From JBBDWK01 sp040902885 (GTDB taxonomy: Bacteria; Acidobacteriota; Terriglobia; Bryobacterales; Bryobacteraceae): a stretch of 34,400 nt of DNA. Positions within the stretch are counted from its first letter, which is position 1. Each line of letters begins with the position of its first letter. Below the pieces are notes generated by a model. That model worked only from the letters and a program-made list of their open reading frames with translations. It searched no databases and was not told the DNA's origin. Where the stretch lies: positions 1 through 34,400 of the forward strand of contig JBBDWK010000034.1 of assembly GCA_040902885.1 (NCBI GenBank). Direction: 5' to 3'. Positions 16,258 through 24,782 of the stretch are shown here, one piece after another. Made by a program: the position numbers and the translations under genes.

Positions 16258-18699
16258 TTAGAAGTGGAAGTTGGTGCTCACCATCACCGACCGTGCAGCG
16301 CCCGGAATCAGGTGGCCGCCGCCCAGACGATCGAAGTAAAACGCGTTGTTCAGGTTGTATAGGTTGAGCCGGAGATCGAGTCGACTTGTCACCGGGTATG
16401 AGACCATGGCGTCGGCCGTCCAGTAGCTTCCCACCACTCTGGTGTTCGTGTTGTTGCCATAGCGGCGGTCGATGAAGCGGGGACCGCCACCCGCGATGAG
16501 GTTCCGGAAGCGATAGGTCGTCCAAAGGCTAAAGGAGTTTCTTGGCGTGTTCTGGAACTTTTTGCCAACCTCCGCCGGGTTATTCGACTTTGCGATCTCG
16601 CTGTCCAGCAGAGTGTAAGCGCCGAACACCTTCCACGTGCGCGTGATGCTTCCGGTGATCCCCAGTTCGATGCCCTTGACGCGCTGTGTGCCGTCGAGCA
16701 CCTGCGGCGGATCGTCGGGAAGTACGCCGGGCGTGCGGGCATTGGTCTTGTCGACGCGAAATACCGCTCCGCTGAGCAGCACGCGCTCTCCGAACACATC
16801 CCACTTCGTGCCGGCCTCAACGGTATAGGTCTTCTCGGGTTCGATATTGGTATTGGCAGTTTGGTACGACAGTCCTTCAAGGGATGGATTCAGCGCCGTT
16901 CCGTAGGAGGCGTACAGGCTGCCGGTGCGCGCCGGCTTGTAGATCAAGGCCGCTCGCAGGCTGCTCATCGTATCGACCCTCGAAAGCGGCTCAAGGTTGA
17001 CAGTGACGCCATCCACGTCGAATCGTTCCCAACGCAGGCCGCCGGTCGCTTCCCATTTCTGGCTGAGCCTCACGGTGTCGAACGCGTAGAGCGCCTGAGT
17101 GCTGCCGGTAACGTCGCCGACATTGGGACTCGGAACGATCGCGCCGTCGTACGGTTGGTTTGGGTCGGGATTGAACAGCGTCGTGTTTGGCGCCGCATCG
17201 ATCGTGCGGCCCCTGCGTAGGTTGCTTTCACGGTTGAGGTTGACGCCGGCGACCAGCGAGTGCGCGATCCCGCCCGTCGAAAATCTCGCTCTCAGGTCGG
17301 TTTGATTGTCCCAGTTCTGGTCTTCCGTGATCCAGGACGGCCCGTTGCGCCGGATCTCCAGCGTGTCGGGACTGACGAAGCGGGGCGCGGTGGTGATCGA
17401 ATCCCGCGTCGACCGTCCGTATCGGAACTGGTTCCGGAAATCCACCGAATCGGTGAGGTCGTGTTCAATTCTCACCGTCGCCATGTCGGAGCCCGTCTTC
17501 TCGCGGTCGCGGCCCCTGATGCCGTAGAAGGTCTCGCGAGGCACGGGCGCGGGTTGATCGCGGAGGTCCGCGAGAACGTTATGGTTGGCCGTCACCCACG
17601 GGATTCCGTAATCCGGAACGTTGTTCTGCTCCAAACGGAAATAGCTGAATGTCATCCGGGTAGAGGTTCCGAGACCCATGGCCAGGGACGGGGCGAGACC
17701 CCAACGGTCGTTCTCCACCACGTCGCGCCCGGCGACGCCGGATTCGTGCTTTAGGAAGTTCATGCGGAAGGCCGTGCGCTCTCCCAATCCCAGTCTCCGG
17801 ACCGGCAGATTGACGTCCGCGGTGACGCGTTTGGTATCGTCGCTGCCCAGATTGACCGAACCGCCGAAGTAGCGGTTGAGGTTGGGCGCCTTGCTCACCA
17901 TGTTGATGGTGCCGCCCGCCGAACCGCGGCCGGAAACGGCCGAAGTCGGTCCCTTGGTCACCTCAACCTGCTCCATATTGAAGGGATCGCGGGATTGCGG
18001 GCCGAGATCGCGCACGCCGTCCACAAACAGGTCGTTGCGGGCGCTAAAGCCGCGCATCGTCAGATTGTCGCCGGCCGGGACGCCGCCTTCGCCGGCCTGG
18101 AGGGTGATGCCAGGAACGTTGCGCAGCACGTCGCGCAGCGTCAACGCGCCCTGCTCCTCCATCACCGACTTGGGGATGACCATGATCGTCTGCGGGGTGT
18201 CCCGCAGCGGCTCCGTGTATTTCGGCGACGACAGGGGTGCGATGCGGTCCGTCACCTCAATGGACGCCGCCGGGCCCCGAAGTTCCAGCGTTACTACGTT
18301 CGGGGCGGTGAACCGGTGGCTGACGCCGGTATTCGACAGCAGCCGCTGCAATGCCTGCTGAACCGTGTAGACTCCGGAGACCCCGGGAGAGGCGACGCTG
18401 CGGATGGCCTCGTTCTGAACTCTCACTTGCAATCCGGTCGCAATCTGAAAGGCGCTCAGCACCGCGTCCAAAGACCCAGCCGGAATGTCGAAGCTGCGCG
18501 CCGGCGAACTCTGACCCTGGGGCGCGGCAGCGTCCAATGCGCGGCCGGCATCCTGTGCGTAAGCGATCGTCACAGTCCTGCTGCCAACGGCTGTGTAGAT
18601 TACGAACGTCCCCATGGCCACCCACCGGCATGCCACCGGCCAGGCGGCGGCCATCCGGCTCCTTTTCCTGTTCTTCTTCCCGATCTTCCTTTCCGTCAT
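16258..18699 (-). CDS. TonB-dependent siderophore receptor with STN domain
   Basis: 813 residues from ATG 18699. A basic n-region (KIGKKNRKRSR) and hydrophobic segment to about residue 48 (AYAQD) form a long signal peptide. Residues 68-140 are an STN domain (FDIPAGSLDAVLSAFQIATG). The plug is about 165-275 (IMVIPKSVMEEQGALTLRDV; VEVTKGPTSAVSGRGSAGG). A 22-strand-type barrel ends in STNFHF. It imports a ferric siderophore across the outer membrane using TonB. ATG 18699 has GAGGGAG 9 nt upstream; an earlier in-frame TTG at 18747 lies inside the palindrome by the promoter and is unlikely. STN domains often signal to FecR-type anti-sigma factors, but none is present in this window. Confidence 0.92.
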   Translation of the reverse strand: MTERKIGKKNRKRSRMAAAWPVACRWVAMGTFVIYTAVGSRTVTIAYAQDAGRALDAAAPQGQSSPARSFDIPAGSLDAVLSAFQIATGLQVRVQNEAIRSVASPGVSGVYTVQQALQRLLSNTGVSHRFTAPNVVTLELRGPAASIEVTDRIAPLSSPKYTEPLRDTPQTIMVIPKSVMEEQGALTLRDVLRNVPGITLQAGEGGVPAGDNLTMRGFSARNDLFVDGVRDLGPQSRDPFNMEQVEVTKGPTSAVSGRGSAGGTINMVSKAPNLNRYFGGSVNLGSDDTKRVTADVNLPVRRLGLGERTAFRMNFLKHESGVAGRDVVENDRWGLAPSLAMGLGTSTRMTFSYFRLEQNNVPDYGIPWVTANHNVLADLRDQPAPVPRETFYGIRGRDREKTGSDMATVRIEHDLTDSVDFRNQFRYGRSTRDSITTAPRFVSPDTLEIRRNGPSWITEDQNWDNQTDLRARFSTGGIAHSLVAGVNLNRESNLRRGRTIDAAPNTTLFNPDPNQPYDGAIVPSPNVGDVTGSTQALYAFDTVRLSQKWEATGGLRWERFDVDGVTVNLEPLSRVDTMSSLRAALIYKPARTGSLYASYGTALNPSLEGLSYQTANTNIEPEKTYTVEAGTKWDVFGERVLLSGAVFRVDKTNARTPGVLPDDPPQVLDGTQRVKGIELGITGSITRTWKVFGAYTLLDSEIAKSNNPAEVGKKFQNTPRNSFSLWTTYRFRNLIAGGGPRFIDRRYGNNTNTRVVGSYWTADAMVSYPVTSRLDLRLNLYNLNNAFYFDRLGGGHLIPGAARSVMVSTNFHF

Positions 18700-18730
18700 C
18701 TTGAACATCTCCCTCGCACTTCCGCATGAA

Positions 18731-18747
18731 TTGCAACTCAGTTGCAA
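18731..18747. promoter_or_regulatory. 17-bp palindromic operator candidate for the iron operon
   Basis: TTGCAACTCAGTTGCAA is a perfect palindrome, 8 + 1 + 8. It abuts the -10 box and covers the predicted transcription start of the receptor operon. This is the position of a classic repressor site, and the operon content suggests control by an iron regulator such as Fur; the regulator is inferred, not seen. Confidence 0.6.
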
Positions 18748-18776
18748 ACTCTATCATGAACTTTTGGGAGATGCAA
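18748..18776 (-). promoter_or_regulatory. Promoter of the siderophore receptor operon
   Basis: Minus strand: TTGCAT (18776-18771), 17-nt spacer, TAGAGT (18753-18748). Predicted start near 18741, giving a leader of about 42 nt to ATG 18699. The boxes are moderate matches to consensus, fitting a regulated promoter. Confidence 0.5.
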
Positions 18777-18828
18777 TAGGAATGTGGAGAGCAGATTGAA
18801 AGCTGTGGGATACCCCTCGACGCCTCAG

Positions 18829-18893
18829 CAACCGCTCCCTCACGGTCGCGGCTCCGTAAGCCCTTCAGAGCCGCGACCGTGAGGGAGCGGTTG
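18829..18893. repeat. Complete REP-like palindrome, 26-bp perfect arms
   Basis: Arms 18829-18854 and 18868-18893 are perfect complements around a 13-nt loop. The right arm is identical to 8-33. It lies between the ceramidase-like gene's stop (18962) and the iron operon's promoter. As RNA it would make a very stable hairpin; there is no T-run, so a mobile or structural REP-like element is more likely than a simple terminator, though it could stop transcription from the left-running ceramidase unit. Confidence 0.9.
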
Positions 18894-18961
18894 TTAACTG
18901 TGAGATGACCGCCGCACTGCAAGCTACGATACGCAATCGAATTGCATCAAGCTTCAGTGCT

Positions 18962-20464
18962 TCACTGCAACTCTTTGAACAGAGGGATCGTCTCGCGGAT
19001 CAGCTTCTCGGCCGCGCCCCGGCCGTAAGGCGTGCGCTGCACTTCGTAGCCGCCGCGCCCGTACTCGGACTCGATGGGCATGTAGTCGCCGCCTTCGCCG
19101 CTCGAATAGCCGCAGAACATCGTGACGGCGAAGGGCGAAGCCTTCTTGATGGCCACGCCGATCTCCGCGAACGGCTCGCCGGGAATGGCGACCATGGCGA
19201 GCTCGCCGATGCGAAGCATCTGCACGCGCACTTTCACGGGCGCGGGATTGTGCGGCTGCTTCCAGTCCTGGAGCAGGTTGGAGAAGCGCCGCAGGCGCGC
19301 TTCCGCCTGATGCTGCTTCCAAGGGTCGCCCGCGCCCTTCGCCGTGGCAACCTTCCTTTCGGCGTCGGCGACCAGCGCGGCCATCTCGCCGATCTCCTGC
19401 TGGCTGTATGTCCGGGGCGGCAGCTCGAGCAGGCGCGTTGCGAACTTCAACGTTCCGTCGCGCGGGCCCTGGACGCGCCAGTGCTGCCTGGCCTGATAGG
19501 CCGTGGATTCGACGAAGCCTTCAAACTTCGGCTCACGCCGCACGGTTTCGATTCCCAGCGCGACGGCCGCGATCTGATGGCCGAGAATGGACCCGAGCCG
19601 GTGAGCAACCGCGAGGTCGCCGGTGAAGCCCTCGATAGGACCTTGATTGCCGGCCGCTCCCTGGAAGTAGAGGCACTTGGCGCCGGGAAGAGCGCGCTCC
19701 ACTACCTTGCGCGCCATTCCAATCCAGTCCGGCGAGAAGAACTTGTTCTCGTATGCCAGCACGGTTCCGTGACACTGAAAGTTGGCGATGACGGCGTAGG
19801 GTTTGCCCTGCGCATCGTCGATGCGGACGACGGGAAGCTGCCGGTCCACGAAGCCTTCCGGGTTGCGGCCGACGGCGGCGGGCAGATCGCCTTTGGCGCG
19901 CACGCGGCGGTTGATGTTGATGCTGCCGTTGCCCACGCCGCCGTGGATGTGTACCGGCCGCAGCGCATCGGCGGCTTGAATAATCGCTCCGACCACTTTA
20001 TCGGCAACCATGGCGCGGTAGCGGCGCTGCAACTCGAGATACGGCGTCAGGTCCACGCCGAGGGGACCGCGCACGGAACTCACCGAAGGGCCGGCGTGCG
20101 TGTGCGTCGCGCCGAGGCGGATGTGAGCCGCGGGAATTTTGGTATGACGCGAGGCGCGCTGGATGATCTCTTCGGCGTCGTGGGCGAACAGCGCATCCAC
20201 GTCCACCATAGCGAATTTCTGCCGGCCGTCGGAGAGCACCAGCGCGGTGGCAAACATGCCCACCGGGTCGATAGCCACTCCTTCCACGTGCGTCTGGGAG
20301 CCCCAGTTGAGGTGCGCAAGGCCCACGGGCGGAGTGATGTCGGCGCGTGCAACGCCAGCCTGCAGGCCGGAAGGGGATGAGTCTTTCGGACCCTGCTCGA
20401 CGACGTCCGCGTGCAGAAAGGAAATGAGCGGCAGCAGCAGCGCACCCGGGAGCTTGCGTGTCAT
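18962..20464 (-). CDS. Neutral/alkaline ceramidase-like exported hydrolase
   Basis: 500 residues with a signal peptide (LPGALLLPLISFLHAD). The N-terminal ceramidase domain shows LQAGVARADITPPVG at 34-48 and the zinc-site motif GATHTHAGP at 118-126. NFQCHGTVL carries a further metal-ligand His, and PDWIGMARKVVE and YFQGAAGNQGP follow in the family order. Neutral ceramidases cleave the amide of sphingolipids; many acidobacterial and planctomycete members have unknown substrates. Canonical bacterial ceramidases are about 650 residues with a C-terminal Ig domain; this one is shorter, so that domain is probably missing. Its ATG overlaps the stop of recQ (ATGA), so it is translated from the recQ mRNA. 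Confidence 0.88.
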   Translation of the reverse strand: MTRKLPGALLLPLISFLHADVVEQGPKDSSPSGLQAGVARADITPPVGLAHLNWGSQTHVEGVAIDPVGMFATALVLSDGRQKFAMVDVDALFAHDAEEIIQRASRHTKIPAAHIRLGATHTHAGPSVSSVRGPLGVDLTPYLELQRRYRAMVADKVVGAIIQAADALRPVHIHGGVGNGSININRRVRAKGDLPAAVGRNPEGFVDRQLPVVRIDDAQGKPYAVIANFQCHGTVLAYENKFFSPDWIGMARKVVERALPGAKCLYFQGAAGNQGPIEGFTGDLAVAHRLGSILGHQIAAVALGIETVRREPKFEGFVESTAYQARQHWRVQGPRDGTLKFATRLLELPPRTYSQQEIGEMAALVADAERKVATAKGAGDPWKQHQAEARLRRFSNLLQDWKQPHNPAPVKVRVQMLRIGELAMVAIPGEPFAEIGVAIKKASPFAVTMFCGYSSGEGGDYMPIESEYGRGGYEVQRTPYGRGAAEKLIRETIPLFKELQ

Positions 20465-22359
20465 GGCGTCTCCTTAAGCTTTTCGCGCCTCAGCTTGGCT
20501 ACCACGAGGCGAATTTCTTCGGCGGTCACCTCCGGAGGGACCCCCTCGCGCAGCGGCTTCAGCCAGTCGAGACCGTGCTTCTTCGTTGCCTGTTCGATCG
20601 CACGCAGCGACTCCTCGCGTACCCAGTGCGGATCGAAAGGCAAGGCGCTCTTCTCAATCAACTCGGCCACCAATCCAACCACCGTGGCAAGCTGGCGGTT
20701 TCGAATTGTAGCGATCTCGGAGAACGATTTGCCTTCGGCCAGCAGGCGCATGGTTTCCTCGGCAGGCGACTGCTGGGCCGGAGCGGGCGCCGCCGAGGCC
20801 CGCTGGCCGCTCTGGAATGTCTCCAGAGCCGAAAAAATGGCGCGCCCGTATGTTTCGGCCTTGCGCTCCCCGATGCCTTCCACGTGCAGAAGCTCCCGCA
20901 GCGACTTGGGCTGCTTGCGGCAGAGATCTTCGAGCGAGGCGTCGGTGAGCACCATGAAGGCGGGAATGTTGTTGCGCCGCGCCGTCTCGCGGCGCCACTC
21001 GCGCAGGTAGTCGAAAAGCTGGGAATGAGGCCGGTGCGGAACAGGCGCGGGCGGCGTGGCCGCGGCCTTGGGGGCTGGCGCCGCCGCCGTCGCCGTCTTC
21101 TTGATCCTGCTCCGCTTTCCTGCCGGCTCCTCCACCGGATGATCGAGCCAGTCCGGCAAAGGCGCGCACACATCGCAGGCCCCGCAGGCATCCCATTTCG
21201 GGGTCTCGCCGAAGTGCAGGCAGATCTGCCGGTGGCGGCAGCGGGCGCTCTCCACGAAGCGGCGGATCACATGGTAGCGCTCCCAGGAGCGTTCGCGTTC
21301 GGCCCGGTCTTCCAGTTGCTCGATGAAATACGCCAGCAGACCGGCGTCCTTCTTCTGCCAGAGCAGCGCGCAATCGGCGGGCTCGCCATCGCGGCCGGCG
21401 CGGCCGGCTTCCTGATAAAACTGCTCAATGCTCTTGGGCAGCGAGAGGTGAATCACGGCGCGCACGGAGGGCTTGTTGATGCCCAGACCGAAGGCGATCG
21501 TCCCCACCAGCACCGGCACTTCGTCGCTCATCCAGCGCTCCTGATTGCGGGAGCGCGCTTCGGTGTCCATCTTGCCGTGATACGGGACTGCGGCTATCCC
21601 GCGCTCGGCCAGAAAATCGACCGTCTTGTCGACAGTCGCGATGGTGGGCGCATAGACGATCACGTTGGAGCCTTCATGGGCCCGCAGGGCGGAGACGAGC
21701 AGCCTGGGCTGCGTGAGGCCGTCGCAGGCGTGGACGAGATAACGCAGATTGCGGCGGTGGAAGCTGGCAATGTACTTGTGCGGCTCGCGCAGGCGCAGCT
21801 GTTCCAGAATGTCGTGGCGCACGCGCCGCGTCGCGCTGGCAGTGAAAGCGGCGATGGGCTTGTCTGGAAAGATTTCGCGAAGACAGCTCAGCTGGCGATA
21901 CTCGGGCCGAAACTCGTGGCCCCATTCGGAGATGCAGTGCGCCTCGTCGATGGCGAAAAAGGAGACCGGAACGCGCTGGAGCCAGCCGGCGGTATCGGAG
22001 CGCACCAGCCGCTCGGGCGAAAGGTACAGCAGACGGTAAGCGCCGCGCGTGGCTTCGCGCATCACTTCATTCTGCTCTCCGGCCGACTGCGTGCTGTTGA
22101 CCACGGCGGAAGGAATGCCCATTTGCCTCAACTGCGCTGCCTGGTCCTGCATGAGCGCGATGAGCGGCGAGACGACCACCGCCGTGCGGCCCAGAACCAG
22201 GGCCGGCAACTGATAGCAGAGCGACTTGCCGCCGCCGGTGGGCATGATGACGGCAAGATCGTTCCCGCCCAGCAGGCTCCGCACGATGCGCTCCTGCATG
22301 GGGCGGAAAGTATCGTAGCCCCAGTACCGCCGCAGTGGCGCCGTGAGATCGACTTCCAT
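20461..22359 (-). CDS. recQ: RecQ family ATP-dependent DNA helicase
   Basis: 632 residues, close to E. coli RecQ. A 3'-5' DNA helicase for recombination and repair. Visible are Walker A PTGGGKS (40-46), DEAHCISEWGHEFRPEY (from 138), ASATRR, motif VI QEAGRAGRDG, and the zinc module CRHRQICLHFGE with CGACDVC. An HRDC domain follows (LFDYLREWRRETARRNNIPA; LLHVEGIGERKAETYG), after an Ala/Pro-rich linker. The extra C-terminal 100 residues look like a helix-turn-helix domain (EETMRLLAEGKSFSEIATI) seen in some RecQ proteins. ATG 22359 was chosen; TTG 22365 is also possible. Pairing with a ceramidase-like gene has no obvious functional logic. Confidence 0.95.
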   Translation of the reverse strand: MEVDLTAPLRRYWGYDTFRPMQERIVRSLLGGNDLAVIMPTGGGKSLCYQLPALVLGRTAVVVSPLIALMQDQAAQLRQMGIPSAVVNSTQSAGEQNEVMREATRGAYRLLYLSPERLVRSDTAGWLQRVPVSFFAIDEAHCISEWGHEFRPEYRQLSCLREIFPDKPIAAFTASATRRVRHDILEQLRLREPHKYIASFHRRNLRYLVHACDGLTQPRLLVSALRAHEGSNVIVYAPTIATVDKTVDFLAERGIAAVPYHGKMDTEARSRNQERWMSDEVPVLVGTIAFGLGINKPSVRAVIHLSLPKSIEQFYQEAGRAGRDGEPADCALLWQKKDAGLLAYFIEQLEDRAERERSWERYHVIRRFVESARCRHRQICLHFGETPKWDACGACDVCAPLPDWLDHPVEEPAGKRSRIKKTATAAAPAPKAAATPPAPVPHRPHSQLFDYLREWRRETARRNNIPAFMVLTDASLEDLCRKQPKSLRELLHVEGIGERKAETYGRAIFSALETFQSGQRASAAPAPAQQSPAEETMRLLAEGKSFSEIATIRNRQLATVVGLVAELIEKSALPFDPHWVREESLRAIEQATKKHGLDWLKPLREGVPPEVTAEEIRLVVAKLRREKLKETP

Positions 22360-22367
22360 GGTCAAGA

Positions 22368-22377
22368 TATAATTGTA
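22368..22377. promoter_or_regulatory. Bidirectional promoter with overlapping symmetric -10 boxes
   Basis: Plus strand TATAAT at 22368-22373 and minus-strand TACAAT at 22377-22372 overlap by 2 nt inside the near-palindrome GATATAATTGTATC. Each box lies exactly 12 nt from its ATG (22386 plus, 22359 minus), so the whole 26-bp interval is symmetric about 22372/22373. No Shine-Dalgarno sequence fits on either side. Confidence 0.6.
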
Positions 22378-22385
22378 TCTTCGCC

Positions 22386-22910
22386 ATGAAAACTCGCAGA
22401 GAAGTTCTGCACGCTATCGTCCTGACCCCCGCGGGCGTGGCCCTGGCGCAGCATCGGCATGCGCAGTCCGTCGCGGCGCCGCCGCCGAAGACTTACCACC
22501 CGCGCTACTTTCCGCCCGCGCAGTACGAGTTGCTTTCGAGCCTTGTGGAGTGCATCGTCCCGCGCACCGATACGCCTGGCGCGGTGGATGCGGGCGTGCC
22601 GGAATTCATCGACCGCCAGGTTGGCGGCGACAAGAAGCTGCAGGCTCGCTTCCGTGCGGGCTTCTCGCGGCTGGACGCGGCATCGCGAAAGCGGCATGGG
22701 AAGCCGTTTGCCAATCTCGACCGGGAGCGGCAGATTGCGGTGCTCCAGCCGCTGAGCGCCCGGAAAGACAAGTTTTTTCAGATGGTGAAGGAGATGACCA
22801 TCGACGGCTATTACACTTCCCGCGAAGGCCTTTCCCGCGAACTGGGCTGGGATGCGAACACCTTTTTGCCGGAGTTCAAAGGCTGCACCCACCCGGAGCA
22901 CCAGACCTGA
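22386..22910 (+). CDS. Gluconate 2-dehydrogenase subunit 3-like protein
   Basis: 174 residues. The N-terminus MKTRREVLHAIVLTPAGVALA has twin arginines and a hydrophobic stretch, so Tat or Sec export is likely. The body matches the small subunit of membrane-bound gluconate/sugar dehydrogenases (YELLSSLVECIVPRTDTPGA; VDAGVPEFIDRQV), ending with FLPEFKGCTHPEHQ. This subunit escorts the folded flavoprotein subunit through the Tat system. Its TGA shares one base with the ATG of the flavoprotein gene, so they are translated together. The usual third, cytochrome c subunit is not found nearby. Confidence 0.88.
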   Translation: MKTRREVLHAIVLTPAGVALAQHRHAQSVAAPPPKTYHPRYFPPAQYELLSSLVECIVPRTDTPGAVDAGVPEFIDRQVGGDKKLQARFRAGFSRLDAASRKRHGKPFANLDRERQIAVLQPLSARKDKFFQMVKEMTIDGYYTSREGLSRELGWDANTFLPEFKGCTHPEHQT

Positions 22911-24556
22911 TGCAGGTTCGCACTACGCCGAAGGTTCACGACGTCGTCATCATCGGCAGCGGAGCTTCCGGCGCGATGGCCGCATGGAACCTCACGCTCA
23001 AGGGCATGAACGTTCTGGTGCTGGACGCGGGCAGGAAGTTCGACCGCGCCAGCTTCTGGACGCACGTGAAGCCGTGGGAGTGGCGCGAGCGTGTGAATCG
23101 CGGGCAGATGCCGCCCAAGTTTCTAGTGGATGTAAAAGAGCAGCCTTACACCTGGTCGAAGGGCGATTACTTCGATCTGTGGCGCGTATGGGGACGCGGC
23201 GGGAAGACCAACATCTGGGGACGGGTCTCGCTGCGTTATTCGGATGTGGACTTCGCCGGGCCGGAGCGCGACGGCTGGGAGATTCCGTGGCCCATCCGGT
23301 ATAAGGACATCGCACCGTATTACGACCGCGTAGAACAGTTGATCGGCGTGTGCGGCGGGACGGACGACCAGGATTCCCTGCCTGGAAGCACGCACATGCT
23401 GCCAGCGCCGCCGCCGCGGTGCGGGGAGAGGCTGCTGCAACGGGCGGCGAAGCAAATCGGAGTTTCCATTGTCTCCGGGCGGCGGGCGGTGCTCACCCGG
23501 CCGCACAACGGGCGGGCCGCCTGTCACTATTGCGGCGCCTGCGGCAAGGGCTGCGATATTTCCGCGTACTTCAATGCGTCGGACTATCTGATCGAGCCGG
23601 CATTCCAAACGGGGAAGCTTGAAGTGGTGGACGACGCGGTTGCGGCGCGCGTACTCACCGGGGACGACGGCCTCGCGAGCGGCGTGCAATATTTCGACCG
23701 CCGCACGGAGGAGGAGCGCGCTGTGTACGGGCGGGTGGTGATCGTAGCCGCATCCACCGTGGACTCGACGCGCATCTTGCTGAACTCGAAGTCCACGCGG
23801 CATCCGAACGGCATCGGCAACGGCAACGACGTGATTGGCCGCTATCTGTGCGAGCAGGTCCGCTTTCACATGTATGGCTTTATGCCCGAGCTGATGGGAG
23901 GAGCAACGCAGAACGACGACGGCATCGGCGGCGAACACATTTATATGCCGCGGTTCAACCATCGCGACGGGCGCAAGCGCGATTATCTGCGCGGCTACGG
24001 CATGCAGTTCTGGGGATCCGGCGCGCAAGCGGGAGCGCAGTTCGCGAAACAGATCGGCGGCTTCGGCGTGGATTTCAAGCGTGCGGTGAAGAAGCGCTAT
24101 CCGGCGCTGGTAGCGCTGCACCCGTACGGCGAAGTGCTGCCGCGGCGCGAGAACCGCATCACCGTGGAGAAGACGCCGCTCGACCGCTACGGCGTTCCCA
24201 TCGCGCGCATCGAATACCGGATCGGCGAGAATGAACGCCGCATGGCTCGGGAGATGTACGACACGGCGGAGTCCATCCTGCTGGCGGCGAAGGCGGAGAT
24301 TCTGCCGTTCGAGCGCAACAGCCTGGACGTGAACGGCAGCGCGATTCACGAGCACGGAACGTGCAGGATGGGAGCGGACCCGAAGCGGTCCGCATTGAAC
24401 GGATACTGCCAGTCGCACGAGGTGAAGAATCTGTTCATTGTGGACGGCTCGGCCTTCCCGACCGCGACCGAAAAGAATCCCACGCTGACCATTCTGGCTC
24501 TGGCCTGGCGGGCGACGGACTACCTGGCCGAAGAGATGCGCGCCGCGCGGCTGTGA
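22910..24556 (+). CDS. GMC family FAD-dependent oxidoreductase (gluconate dehydrogenase large-subunit type)
   Basis: 548 residues. FAD-binding Rossmann motif DVVIIGSGASGAMAAWNL (GxGxxG at 16-21), then VWGRGGKTNIWGRVSLRYS for the flavin pocket, a CHYCGACGKGCDISAYFN cysteine cluster, and the C-terminal catalytic area AIHEHGTCRMG with FPTATEKNPTLTILALAWR. It oxidises an alcohol or sugar and passes electrons towards quinone or cytochrome c. The four closely spaced cysteines (CxxCxxxC plus one) suggest an iron-sulfur site as in FAD-dependent sugar dehydrogenases of this group. No signal peptide of its own, consistent with piggyback export by the preceding subunit. Substrate unknown. Confidence 0.92.
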   Translation: MQVRTTPKVHDVVIIGSGASGAMAAWNLTLKGMNVLVLDAGRKFDRASFWTHVKPWEWRERVNRGQMPPKFLVDVKEQPYTWSKGDYFDLWRVWGRGGKTNIWGRVSLRYSDVDFAGPERDGWEIPWPIRYKDIAPYYDRVEQLIGVCGGTDDQDSLPGSTHMLPAPPPRCGERLLQRAAKQIGVSIVSGRRAVLTRPHNGRAACHYCGACGKGCDISAYFNASDYLIEPAFQTGKLEVVDDAVAARVLTGDDGLASGVQYFDRRTEEERAVYGRVVIVAASTVDSTRILLNSKSTRHPNGIGNGNDVIGRYLCEQVRFHMYGFMPELMGGATQNDDGIGGEHIYMPRFNHRDGRKRDYLRGYGMQFWGSGAQAGAQFAKQIGGFGVDFKRAVKKRYPALVALHPYGEVLPRRENRITVEKTPLDRYGVPIARIEYRIGENERRMAREMYDTAESILLAAKAEILPFERNSLDVNGSAIHEHGTCRMGADPKRSALNGYCQSHEVKNLFIVDGSAFPTATEKNPTLTILALAWRATDYLAEEMRAARL

Positions 24557-24578
24557 CCGGCCAGGCGCTCTCGACGGG

Positions 24579-24704
24579 ATGCGACGCCTCTTGAGCGATA
24601 GTCTCATTGCGCGCGGTTACCGCGTCGTGTACATTGTCGACGATCTCCATAAGATTGTGAGCATCACTCGCATCGCCCACCGTCGTGATGTCTATGAGCA
24701 GTGA
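24579..24704 (+). pseudogene. Remnant of a RelE/ParE-family toxin (C-terminal end)
   Basis: A 41-codon frame whose product contains RGYRVVYIVDDLHKIVSITR followed by IAHRRDVYEQ and a stop. This is the C-terminal core of ParE-type toxins (typically YRVxYxVD..., then RxxHRRDVY). Full-length members have 90-100 residues, so the first half is missing, and no antitoxin gene is recognised beside it. An ATG at 24579 could allow translation of the stub, but it is more likely a fossil. Confidence 0.65.
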
Positions 24705-24782
24705 GACTCCGCTTGCCGAGCCGACCGGCAGCCCGCGACTCGCCGATCCGGGCAGCCCCCGAGCGACCCGCGTTCCGCGCCC

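Noticed and set aside
18700..18747. Upstream TTG start for the siderophore receptor
   Set aside because: The TTG lies inside the palindrome next to the -10 box and upstream of the predicted transcription start; ATG 18699 has a good ribosome site.
20458..22389. Long plus-strand frame opposite recQ
   Set aside because: The minus strand encodes every RecQ helicase motif in order; the opposite frame has none.
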